In this document: in pieces, positions 15,289 through 21,889 of the stretch | How the letters are laid out: every line of letters starts with the position of its first letter | How positions within the stretch are numbered: position 1 is the stretch's first letter | Assembly (NCBI GenBank): GCA_038203955.1 | Contig: JBBRDK010000057.1 | Location: 1-21,889, forward strand | Origin: JALYUA01 sp038203955 | Lineage (GTDB): Bacteria; Acidobacteriota; Thermoanaerobaculia; UBA5066; Gp7-AA6 | Direction: 5' to 3' | Length of the DNA stretch: 21,889 nucleotides | Notes under the pieces: model-generated | Databases searched by the model: none | The model's input: the letters and a program-made list of their open reading frames with translations, nothing else | What the model was told of the DNA's origin: nothing | Made by a program: the position numbers and the translations under genes

Positions 15289-16321
15289 TTCCAGGCGAGG
15301 TACGAAACGCAGGAAAGGAAGTTGCGGCGGCGGCGATTCCGCCGGCGCGCAGGGCGATCGCCTCGGCGATCATCGCGGCGTGGTGGCGGCTGTTCTCGAT
15401 GAAGATGCGGCCGATTTCCGCCCCTCCAAGAAGCGCGCCGGCGAGAAAGATGCCCGGCACGTTCGACTCCAGGGTGCCGGGATCGTGAGCGGGCGCGCGG
15501 TTTGTCCCCTCGAGGCGGATCCCGCACCGGTCCAGGAAGGCAAAGTCCGGCTCGTACCCGATCAGCGGGAAGACGGCGTCCGTGGAAACGGTACGCTCTG
15601 CGGCCGGCGTCGAGAGGCGAACGGAGTGCCGCTCGATCTCGAGGACGCGGCTCTCGAAGTAGGCGGCGATGCTGCCGGCGTGTATGCGATTCTCGAGATC
15701 CGGCTTGATCCAGTACTTGACGCGATCCGAGATGGCCGCGGCGCGCACGACGAGCGTTACGCGCGCGCCATGGCGGTAGAGGTCGAGCGCGGCTTCGGCC
15801 GCGGAGTTCTTTCCGCCCACGACGAGGACGTCCCGGCCGTGAAAGGGATATCCGGAGACGTAACGCCGATGGACGAGGGGAAGATCCTCGCCGGGGACGC
15901 CGAGCCGCTTCGGGTTTCCGAAGAAGCCGGTCGCGATGACGGCGGCCGCCGCCGGAAATTCCGATCGCTCCCGGTCGCGAACGGCCGAGACACGGACGCC
16001 GCCGCCCTCACGAGGAACGATGGACTCGATTTCCGTCTCGGGGACCACCTTCACCTCGAAAGCGTCGGCGACCGCCCGGTAATAGGCGAGCGTCTCGAGG
16101 CGCGTGGGGTGCGGCTCGGGTCCCGTGAACGGAACACCGGCGATCCCCAGGAGCTCCCGGGTGGAAAACCAGCGCATCTCTTCCGGCATGCGGTAGAGGG
16201 TGTCGAGAATTCCGCCCCGTTCGTAACAGACCGCGGCGACCCCGCGCTTTCCGAGCTCGACGGCGCACGCGATTCCCGTCGGACCCGCGCCGACGACCGC
16301 GACGGGAGGCTCGGTGCTCAT
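15272..16321 (-). CDS. YpdA-like FAD/NAD(P)-dependent oxidoreductase (349 aa)
   Basis: The protein resembles the YpdA/Bdr family, proposed bacillithiol-disulfide reductases using FAD and NADPH. It shows an FAD-binding VVGAGPTGIACAVE motif at about 9-22, family blocks RMPEEMRWFSTRELL and YYRAVADAFEV, a second nucleotide-binding VVGGKNSAAEAALDLYRHGA (about 167-186), and a C-terminal GIFLAGALLGGAEIGRIFIE FAD segment. In Staphylococcus aureus YpdA the first motif reads GGGPCG with a required cysteine (Cys14). Here that position is Thr15, although Cys19 lies close by. The length is near the family norm (about 325-350). No purine-rich ribosome site is visible before the ATG. It is co-transcribed with the AraC-type gene. 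Confidence 0.82.
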   Translation of the reverse strand: MSTEPPVAVVGAGPTGIACAVELGKRGVAAVCYERGGILDTLYRMPEEMRWFSTRELLGIAGVPFTGPEPHPTRLETLAYYRAVADAFEVKVVPETEIESIVPREGGGVRVSAVRDRERSEFPAAAAVIATGFFGNPKRLGVPGEDLPLVHRRYVSGYPFHGRDVLVVGGKNSAAEAALDLYRHGARVTLVVRAAAISDRVKYWIKPDLENRIHAGSIAAYFESRVLEIERHSVRLSTPAAERTVSTDAVFPLIGYEPDFAFLDRCGIRLEGTNRAPAHDPGTLESNVPGIFLAGALLGGAEIGRIFIENSRHHAAMIAEAIALRAGGIAAAATSFPAFRTSPGNDPDR

Positions 16322-16396
16322 GGGAGGATTCTAGACTCGGACTTCGCAGATCCTCGCGCCCGCCCGCCGGCGCGTGAGAACGCTTAGGATCCCCGC

Positions 16397-17350
16397 GTGG
16401 AGAGAGTCACGCTCGGCGGAGCGGAGCAATGGATTTCCGTCAAGGGAGAGACGGCGGGCCGGCCGAAGCCGGTGCTGCTGTTCGTCCACGGCGGGCCCGG
16501 AGCTGCCATGACTCCCTGGCTCGGCCGTTTCGCCCGCGGCCTTTCCGCACGCTTCACGGTCGTCTCGTGGGATCAGCGCGGCGCCGGCAGGTCGTGGCGC
16601 GCAATCCAGCCCCGGGAGGCGATGACCGTCGCGCGCCTCGTCGAAGACACGGTGGAGCTGGCCCGCCTCATAGCGACGCGAGCGGACTCGGGAAAGGTCA
16701 TTCTCGTCGGGCACAGTTTCGGCGCCATGCTCGCGATCCTCGCGGCGAACCGGGACCCCGGCCCGCTCGACGCGCTGGTCCCCGTCGCGCCCGTCATCGC
16801 GGGCTTTGAAAACGACCGCATCTCCTGGGAGCGCACGCTGGAATCGGCGCGGGCGCGCAACGTGCGGCGCGCGGTCGCCGACCTGGAGGAGTCGGGCCCG
16901 CCGCCCTACGCCGGAAACCGCCTGTTCGAGAGGGCGTTCGTTCTCATGGCGTGGGCGGAGCGGTTCGCGAGCGAAGAGACCGGCGAAAACCCCTTCCGCT
17001 CCGAGTCTCTCGCCGCGCTCGCGGAGTCCCCCGAATACGACCCGGAGGTTCGTGCGAAATACTGGGAGGCGTATCAGTCGAGCTACGAGATCCTTCAGCC
17101 TCAATTGTCCGCGATCGATCTCCGGCGCGAGGTCACCGGACTCGAAGTGCCCGTCCACCTGGCTCTCGGACGGCACGATCGAAACACGATCCCGGAGCTC
17201 GCCGAGAGCTGGCTCCGCCGCCTGTCGGCGCCCCGCAAGGAGCTCGTCTGGTTCGACCGTTCCGGGCACGCGCCGCTTTTCGAGGAGCCGGAGAAATTCG
17301 AAGAGTTCTTGTGGAGCGCAGCGAACGGGGCGGTAGGCGGTAGGCGGTAG
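16397..17350 (+). CDS. Alpha/beta hydrolase, proline-iminopeptidase-like (317 aa)
   Basis: The fold and catalytic parts are clear: oxyanion-hole HGGPG at 31-35, WDQRGAGRS at about 58-66, nucleophile elbow GHSFG with Ser107, acid Asp261 in GRHDRN, and His291 in SGHAPLFEEPEKF. HGGPG together with DQRGAGRS is typical of proline iminopeptidases and related hydrolases; the true substrate is unknown. There is no signal peptide, so it is cytoplasmic. The start is GTG at 16397, 75 bases from the divergent YpdA-like start. The last codons (GAVGGRR) and the TAG stop lie within a heptad repeat, so the C-terminal tail appears to have been rewritten by the repeat. Confidence 0.88.
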   Translation: MERVTLGGAEQWISVKGETAGRPKPVLLFVHGGPGAAMTPWLGRFARGLSARFTVVSWDQRGAGRSWRAIQPREAMTVARLVEDTVELARLIATRADSGKVILVGHSFGAMLAILAANRDPGPLDALVPVAPVIAGFENDRISWERTLESARARNVRRAVADLEESGPPPYAGNRLFERAFVLMAWAERFASEETGENPFRSESLAALAESPEYDPEVRAKYWEAYQSSYEILQPQLSAIDLRREVTGLEVPVHLALGRHDRNTIPELAESWLRRLSAPRKELVWFDRSGHAPLFEEPEKFEEFLWSAANGAVGGRR

Positions 17351-17384
17351 GCGGGGAGGCGAAAGGCGAAAGGCGAGCGGAGGG
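17329..17384. repeat. Heptanucleotide array overlapping the hydrolase stop codon
   Basis: Eight seven-base units in one register: GGCGGTA three times, GGCGGGG, AGGCGAA twice, AGGCGAG, then CGGAGGG. The stop codon of the hydrolase gene (17348-17350) falls inside the array. Confidence 0.8.
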
Positions 17385-17407
17385 ACGGGAAATTCGTATC
17401 TCCTTTC

Positions 17408-17459
17408 GATTCCCGATTCCCGATTCCCGATTCCCGATTCCCGATTCCCGATTCCCGAT
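17408..17459. repeat. Perfect heptanucleotide array, GATTCCC x 7
   Basis: Seven identical GATTCCC units followed by GAT lie between two convergent genes. The copies are exact, so the array is young or kept uniform. Similar GGGAATC arrays occur between genes in other high-GC bacteria. Confidence 0.95.
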
Positions 17460-17556
17460 CTAGTTGACCGCGGAGTACCGCGGCCGTCTCGCTCCCGTTG
17501 GTCGCTCGGCTCCCGGCCCCGTCCCGCCTTCCCCCTGCCGCCTTCCGCCTCCCGTC

Positions 17557-18504
17557 TTAGAGAGCGCGAATGCGCACCGAGCCTCCGCTCGTGCGCAGAC
17601 GGAGCGTCTCGCCGCCTCCTCCGAGGAGTCCCTGCAGGTGCCGGCGCGAGATCTCGCCCTTCACCGTGATGGGGATGTCCGCGTGCACGGAGTTGCCGGA
17701 CGCGTCGATCGAAAGTCCGACGGCGGGATCGACGCTCACGGTGACTCCTCCGCCCGAGGAGGCGATCGAGCCGCCGCGCGCGTTCGCGCGCTTGAACGCG
17801 ACCTGCACGGAGCCGCCCGAGGTGTCGGCTTCCACCCGTCCGCCAGCCTCGTTGATCGAAATTCCGCCGCCGGACGAGTGCGCGCGGATGTCTCCGGAGA
17901 CTCCGTCGAATCGAATCGACCCGCCGCTCGTCTCGGCTTCCATCGCGCCGTCGATCTCCTCCGCGCGGATCCCTCCGCCGGACGTGTCGACCCGGCAGCG
18001 GCCCTGCACGTGAGAGAGGGTGATCGCCCCGCCGGACGTATGGGCGTCGAGCTCGCCCTTCAGATCGCGGACGTCGATGCCTCCTCCGGACGTCTCGAGC
18101 TTCGCGTTTCCCTGGAGGGAGACGATCTTGATCGCCCCGCCGGAAGTGTCGACCGTCACGCGCGTCTTCGTGGGGACTTCGATCTCGAACCGCACGGGAT
18201 TGCCCCGGAACCCGAAGAAGTTCGACAGGGGATGGCGCTTCAGAGCCACGACGGAGGCGGAGCCGGCGCTCTCGTCGTAGCGGAAGCTCAGGAGGTCGTT
18301 CAAGTCTTCGCGCTCGGACGTCGCCACCATCCGGACGTCCGCGTGGTCGCCCCCGACGACCCGCACGGAGCCGAGCTCGGTGCGGATCGAAAAGCTTCCT
18401 CCCGGGGCGAGTCTCAGGGTCTTCTCGACCCTCGATTCGGCGCCGGCGACCCACGCCGCGGCGGCGAGGGCGGTCGCGATCATGACGGTTTTCACGGTGT
18501 GCAT
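17557..18504 (-). CDS. DUF4097-family secreted beta-repeat protein (315 aa)
   Basis: ATG at 18504 is preceded by an excellent GGAGGAGG site. Residues 1-23 form a signal peptide. The mature protein has about eight repeats of 18-21 residues built around D/E/H-T-S-G-G-G (for example VDTSGGAIKI, LETSGGGIDV, VDTSGGGIRA). This is the pattern of DUF4097/DUF4098 putative adhesins, predicted to form a right-handed beta solenoid. The first 100 residues, with RLAPGGSFSIRTELGSVRV, are the usual leading strands. It is likely envelope-attached or periplasmic; the role is unknown, although the family often sits with regulators of envelope stress. It lies 50 bases after the lipoprotein hydrolase gene on the same strand, so they are probably co-transcribed. 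Confidence 0.88.
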   Translation of the reverse strand: MHTVKTVMIATALAAAAWVAGAESRVEKTLRLAPGGSFSIRTELGSVRVVGGDHADVRMVATSEREDLNDLLSFRYDESAGSASVVALKRHPLSNFFGFRGNPVRFEIEVPTKTRVTVDTSGGAIKIVSLQGNAKLETSGGGIDVRDLKGELDAHTSGGAITLSHVQGRCRVDTSGGGIRAEEIDGAMEAETSGGSIRFDGVSGDIRAHSSGGGISINEAGGRVEADTSGGSVQVAFKRANARGGSIASSGGGVTVSVDPAVGLSIDASGNSVHADIPITVKGEISRRHLQGLLGGGGETLRLRTSGGSVRIRAL

Positions 18505-18554
18505 CAGTCCTCCTCCGGGCGCCGGGACCTCCGGCCCCCCGAACCTTCGAATGC

Positions 18555-19439
18555 TCAGACGTGTCCGGGGGAGGAGATGTTCTGTTCCGAAGAGGAAATC
18601 CCCGCCAGAAAAGCGTCGAGCTCGCGGTCGAACGCCTCCGGCTGGTCCATCATCAGCCAGTGGCTGGCGGCCTCGATCCGCCGAACCGGCGTTCCCGGGT
18701 CGGTCCTGTGGATCGCCACCGGGTTGTCGAAGAGCATCGAGGCGATCGAGAGGCGCGGCCCGCCGTACCGGGTGAGGGCCGCCTCCATGTCGAACCGGTA
18801 CAGAGCTTCGGTGGCGCCCACGAAGACGTCGGGACGCGTCCTCCGGAGCGCGTCCAGGACGGCCTCGCGCGTCTCCGGCCGGGCCCCCGCGAGGATGCCT
18901 TCGAACCATCTGCGCGTGAATCCGGGGTAGTCGTCGAGCAGGCCGCGCCGCAGGGGCTCGAGGCTTTCGGACGGGGTGCGGTGCAGGTCGCCCGCGCAAT
19001 CGGCGAACACGAGCCCCGAAAGACGGTCGGGGTGCCGGCCCGCGTACGCCGCGGCGACCGCGCCCCCGTAACTGTGGGCGACGAGGACGAACCGGCGATA
19101 TTCGAGCGCGTCGGCGACCGCGGCGACGTCGCCGGCGAATCCCTCGACGGAAATGTCGGCGCTTGCGGGAAGCTCCGACTCGCCCATCCCCGCGAGGTCG
19201 AACGAAGCCGCGCGGCGGCTCCTCTGCAGGTGCGCCAGAGTCGCGGCCCAGGAGGCGCGGTTGCCTCCGTTGCCGTGGAGGAGCAGGACGGGCACGTTCC
19301 TGCCGGATCCACCCGCATCGACCCGGAGACGTCCCCGCGGCCCTGCCACCCACCGGGAGGGGGCCGCGCCGGTTCGCGCCGTCGCGCAGGCGAGGAAGAG
19401 AACACCCGCGGAAATCAGAAACACCGTCAACCCGCGCAT
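18555..19439 (-). CDS. Alpha/beta hydrolase lipoprotein (294 aa)
   Basis: The N-terminus MRGLTVFLISAGVLFLAC ends in a lipobox with Cys18, so the enzyme is probably lipid-anchored in the envelope. Catalytic features are LLLHGNGGN near 53-60 (oxyanion loop), FDLAGMGESE near 80-89, the nucleophile elbow AHSYGG with Ser123, and a C-terminal ASHWLMMDQPEAFD with the histidine near 261. An acid residue is likely near the RTDPGTP segment but is not certain. It resembles haloalkane-dehalogenase/esterase-type hydrolases; the substrate cannot be read from sequence. It appears to be the first gene of a pair with the DUF4097 gene. Confidence 0.85.
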   Translation of the reverse strand: MRGLTVFLISAGVLFLACATARTGAAPSRWVAGPRGRLRVDAGGSGRNVPVLLLHGNGGNRASWAATLAHLQRSRRAASFDLAGMGESELPASADISVEGFAGDVAAVADALEYRRFVLVAHSYGGAVAAAYAGRHPDRLSGLVFADCAGDLHRTPSESLEPLRRGLLDDYPGFTRRWFEGILAGARPETREAVLDALRRTRPDVFVGATEALYRFDMEAALTRYGGPRLSIASMLFDNPVAIHRTDPGTPVRRIEAASHWLMMDQPEAFDRELDAFLAGISSSEQNISSPGHV

Positions 19440-19507
19440 TCGCCGATGATAGACGCCGAGTTTCCTGCCTCCTCCGCTGGCGGCGACGTAGAACGCCGGG
19501 GGACGGC

Positions 19508-19552
19508 CCCTCGCTCAAACCCTCCCCTCTCCCCGCGCCCGGGGAGAGGAGG
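19508..19552. repeat. Dispersed palindromic intergenic repeat with nine-base-pair hairpin
   Basis: CTCTCCCCG (19527-19535) pairs with CGGGGAGAG (19540-19548) around a CGCC loop. The preceding CCCCTCGCTCAAACCCTCCC is close to the left arm expected of the same element whose right arm is at 141-163. The hairpin has no T-tract, so it is not an ordinary terminator. Confidence 0.5.
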
Positions 19553-19729
19553 AGCGAAGCCGCCCGTCGCGGGCGGAAGGGACGGACATTCGTACTCCCG
19601 CCAGCCCGGACACTCGTCCGCGGCGGACAAACGGAAATGCGTTTTCAGGCCTGTTCTCGCGTTTGCGGGACCGTTTTTCCTGGCAGCGGCATTGCTGTAT
19701 GGCGGTTAGTGATCGACAACCTTTCGGCG

Positions 19730-20983
19730 ATGGACAAAGTGGTCGAGAAGCCGCGAGGCCTCTCGCGGAGAATGCTCGTCGCGGCGGTCGGGGCCGGCAT
19801 CCTTCTCGTTGTCGTCGTGCTTCTCATTCCGACGGTGCGGCGCTGGTCCCGCGCCGACCGATCGGTGGATGCGTCCCGGATCCGGATCGCCGCCGTCAGC
19901 CGCGGCGACCTCGTGCGCGACGCCTCCGCGGAAGGCCGGATCGTCGCGGCGCTCCATCCGACGCTCTTCGCGCCCTCGCAGGGCATCGTCTCGCTCACGA
20001 TCAAGGCCGGCGCCTCCGTGACCAAGGGCGCCGTCCTCGCGCGCATCGAGAGCCCGGAATTGAAGAGCCGCCTCCTGCAGGAACGCGCGACGCTGCAGTC
20101 GCTCGAGTCCGCGTGGCAGCGTCAGAAGATCGACGCCCGCCAGGACGGCATCAAGAACGCGCACGCCATCGATCTCCTCGAACTCCGGTTCACCGCGGCG
20201 AAGCGGCTTCTGGAGCGCGCGCAATCGGCGTTCGACCAGGGGATCCTGAACAAGACCGACTACGAGAAGGCGAAGGACGACGTGCGGATCGCCGAGCTCG
20301 AGCTGAAGAACCTGCAGGAGACCGCGAAGCTCCAGACCGAGACGGCCGATTTCGACATCCAGAGCCGGCGATCCCTCGCGGAGCGCCAGGCTTCCGCCGT
20401 GGGCGAGCTTCAGAGGCAGGTGGACCTCCTGACGATCACCGCTCCCTTCGACGGACTCGTGGCCTCGGTGGCCGTCCAGGACCGCGACGCGGTCGCCGCC
20501 AACGCGCCGGTGCTGACCGTCGTCAACCTCTCGGCCTTTGAGATCGAGATCACTCTTCCGGAAAACTATTCCACCGACGTGATCCCCAACACGGAGGCGC
20601 AGATCCTCTACGAGGGTCGCGAGTACAAGGGCCACGTCACCGCGATGTCGCCCGAGATCAAGGAGAGCCAGGTGCGCGGCACCGTGGTCTTCGACGGCGC
20701 ACCGCCGGCGGGTCTGCGGCAGAGCCAGCGCGTCAGCGTCCGCATGGTCATGGAGACCCGGCGAAACGTGCTCAAGGTGCCGCGCGGGCCGTTTCTCGAG
20801 AGCGGCGGCGGGCGCCAGATCTACGTGGTCGAGAACGGAGTCGCCGTGAAGCGCGACATTCAGGTGGGAGCGGTGAGCGTCTCCGAGGTCGAGATCAAGA
20901 GCGGCCTTTCGCAAGGCGACAAGGTGATTCTGTCAGACACGTCGGAATTCGCGGGCGCGAAAAACGTGCTCGTCCGTAGTTGA
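19730..20983 (+). CDS. HlyD/MacA-like periplasmic adaptor subunit of an ABC exporter (417 aa)
   Basis: This membrane-fusion protein would link an inner-membrane ABC exporter to an outer-membrane channel. A short basic N-terminus is followed by one membrane helix (about 15-34). A lipoyl-like half (HPTLFAPSQGIVSLTIKAGA, ALARIESPE-type, 76-110) leads into a long coiled-coil hairpin (about 110-232). The second lipoyl half (LLTITAPFDGLVASV) and a beta-barrel domain (about 268-340) follow, then a membrane-proximal domain. ATG at 19730 places the helix correctly; a GTG at 19709 is a possible alternative, and neither has a strong ribosome site. It is first in an operon with the ATPase (16 bases later) and permease. 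Confidence 0.88.
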   Translation: MDKVVEKPRGLSRRMLVAAVGAGILLVVVVLLIPTVRRWSRADRSVDASRIRIAAVSRGDLVRDASAEGRIVAALHPTLFAPSQGIVSLTIKAGASVTKGAVLARIESPELKSRLLQERATLQSLESAWQRQKIDARQDGIKNAHAIDLLELRFTAAKRLLERAQSAFDQGILNKTDYEKAKDDVRIAELELKNLQETAKLQTETADFDIQSRRSLAERQASAVGELQRQVDLLTITAPFDGLVASVAVQDRDAVAANAPVLTVVNLSAFEIEITLPENYSTDVIPNTEAQILYEGREYKGHVTAMSPEIKESQVRGTVVFDGAPPAGLRQSQRVSVRMVMETRRNVLKVPRGPFLESGGGRQIYVVENGVAVKRDIQVGAVSVSEVEIKSGLSQGDKVILSDTSEFAGAKNVLVRS

Positions 20984-20999
20984 CCGGAGGAGAAGCGCC

Positions 21000-21725
21000 A
21001 TGCTGTCGATGAAGAAGATCCAGAAGGTTTACCGGACGGACCTGATCGAGACCCACGCTCTCCACGACTTCTCGATTGACGTCCGCACCGGCGAGTTCGT
21101 CGCCGTGATGGGCCGGTCCGGTTCGGGCAAGACGACTTTCCTGAACATCGCGGGGCTGCTCGACACGTTCGATGATGGGACCTACCACCTCGACGGTCAG
21201 GACGTGAGCCGGCTGTCCGACAACGAGATGTCGAAGATCCGGACCCAGAAGATCGGGTTCATCTTCCAGAGCTTCAACCTCATTCCCGACCTCGACGTCT
21301 TCGACAACATCGACGTGCCGCTGCGCTACAGGCGTCTTCCGGCGGCCGAGCGGCGCGAGCGCATCGAGAAGGCCGTTCGCACCGTGGGCCTGCTTTCGCG
21401 CATCCATCACCTCCCCTCGCAGCTCTCGGGCGGACAGCAGCAGCGCGTCGCGATCGCGCGCGTGCTCGCGGGGGATCCCCGGTTCATCCTGGCCGACGAG
21501 CCGACCGGAAACCTCGACACGATGATGTCGCGCGAGGTGATGGACCTGCTCGAGAAGATCAACGAGGCGGGCACCACCATCGTGATGGTGACGCACACGC
21601 CGGAATGCGCGTCGCGCGCCTCGCGCCAGATCCATCTCTTAGACGGCGAGGTCGTCGATTTGAACGCGCTGCCCTCGGAAGACGCAGACCGCTCGTCCGC
21701 GAGCCTCGCCTCGACGCTGCAGTAA
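21000..21725 (+). CDS. ABC transporter ATP-binding protein, MacB/LolD type (241 aa)
   Basis: All nucleotide-binding motifs are intact: Walker A GRSGSGKTT (38-46), Q-loop Gln90, signature LSGGQQQR (142-149), Walker B FILADEPTGNLD (162-173) and switch His199. The LSGGQQQRVAIARVL and ADEPTGNLD forms are those of the MacB/LolD/FtsE group, which drive mechanical transmission rather than classical transport. The start follows GGAGGAG at eight bases. It should pair with the permease that begins at 21740. A Ser/Asp-rich tail after residue 220 is outside the conserved domain. Confidence 0.95.
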   Translation: MLSMKKIQKVYRTDLIETHALHDFSIDVRTGEFVAVMGRSGSGKTTFLNIAGLLDTFDDGTYHLDGQDVSRLSDNEMSKIRTQKIGFIFQSFNLIPDLDVFDNIDVPLRYRRLPAAERRERIEKAVRTVGLLSRIHHLPSQLSGGQQQRVAIARVLAGDPRFILADEPTGNLDTMMSREVMDLLEKINEAGTTIVMVTHTPECASRASRQIHLLDGEVVDLNALPSEDADRSSASLASTLQ

Positions 21726-21739
21726 GTAAGGAGGCCACG

Positions 21740-21889
21740 ATGCTGCTGCACAACCTCCGCATCGCCTGGAAGAGCCTCCGGCGCAACGTCACGCTCTCGA
21801 TCCTGATCGTGAGCGGCATCGCGCTCGGGATCGCGGTGTCGACGACATTCGCGGCCTTTCGCCACGCCTTCTCGAAGGACCCGATCCCT
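21740..21889 (+). CDS. ABC transporter permease, MacB/FtsX type, N-terminal fragment (cut by window edge)
   Basis: Fifty codons are visible from ATG at 21740, preceded by AAGGAGG. The product begins MLLHNLRIAWKSLRRN and enters a hydrophobic helix (about 18-36, LSILIVSGIALGIAVSTTF). This is the standard start of MacB/FtsX-family permeases, in which the first helix is followed by a large periplasmic domain. It lies 14 bases after the ATPase stop and completes an adaptor-ATPase-permease operon. The substrate is unknown. The reading frame is open to the window end. Confidence 0.85.
   Translation, partial: MLLHNLRIAWKSLRRNVTLSILIVSGIALGIAVSTTFAAFRHAFSKDPIP

Noticed and set aside
16331..18454. Minus-strand open frame of about 700 codons with a GIGNRESGIGNRES stretch
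   Set aside because: The stretch is a translation of the GATTCCC heptad array, and the frame spans two convergent real genes and their spacer.
17557..19518. Minus-strand frame joining the DUF4097 protein to a long upstream extension
   Set aside because: The extension is antisense-like Arg-rich sequence in the wrong frame of the lipoprotein hydrolase; a strong ribosome site and signal peptide fix the start at 18504.
19527..19548. Strong hairpin considered as a terminator
   Set aside because: There is no T-tract on either side, and it fits a dispersed palindromic repeat better.
19163..19729. Upstream in-frame extension of the exporter adaptor
   Set aside because: It crosses the start of the hydrolase on the other strand and the palindromic repeat, and would put the membrane helix nearly 200 residues in.

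Overview
This is a high-GC bacterial chromosome segment with long spurious open frames on the strand opposite most genes. The gene mix is large secreted BNR-repeat propellers, a short GspA/GspB-type pair, a DUF4097 adhesin-like protein, a YpdA-like flavoprotein, a MacA/MacB-style exporter split into separate genes, and heptanucleotide intergenic repeats. This suggests an uncultivated Acidobacteriota-like organism. That assignment is inference from gene content; no rRNA or other taxonomic marker is present.

Layout. Positions 1-141 hold the end of an IS481-type element, whose transposase is cut by the window edge. It abuts half of a dispersed palindromic repeat. Positions 294-3728 (minus) encode a 1144-aa Tat/lipoprotein-type BNR propeller. 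Facing away from it are a 1079-aa CARDB-plus-BNR protein (3916-7155) and a 118-aa secreted protein (7179-7535) that is a free-standing copy of the large protein's C-terminal domain. This two-gene module lies between two diverged direct copies of the promoter and signal-peptide region of the 1144-aa gene (3615-3820 and 7598-7795). The second copy is a frameshifted remnant. Next come a strong UUCG-loop terminator and a secreted Gly/Ser/Thr repeat protein (7833-8627, minus).

Positions 8941-12148 (minus) hold two translationally coupled pairs. The first is an ECF sigma factor with an O6-alkylguanine methyltransferase that carries an Ada-type zinc domain at its C-terminus, reversed relative to Ada. 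The second is a GspA-like AAA ATPase with a GspB-like membrane protein. Small genes follow: a glutaredoxin-like protein, a DUF1801 protein in a lower-GC patch, a small unknown protein and a DUF1579-type secreted protein. An AraC-family regulator with a one-base frameshift comes next, downstream of and overlapping a YpdA-like reductase.

The right end holds a proline-iminopeptidase-like hydrolase, heptad repeat arrays, a DUF4097 protein paired with a lipoprotein hydrolase, and the start of an exporter operon (adaptor, ATPase, truncated permease) that runs off the window.

The points most worth a second look are the repeat-flanked propeller module with its detachable C-terminal domain, the sigma factor coupled to a permuted Ada-like protein that has lost the basic residues around its zinc cysteines, the YpdA-like protein lacking the usual active-site cysteine, and three heptanucleotide arrays, one of which runs through a stop codon. 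I saw no CRISPR array, tRNA or rRNA.
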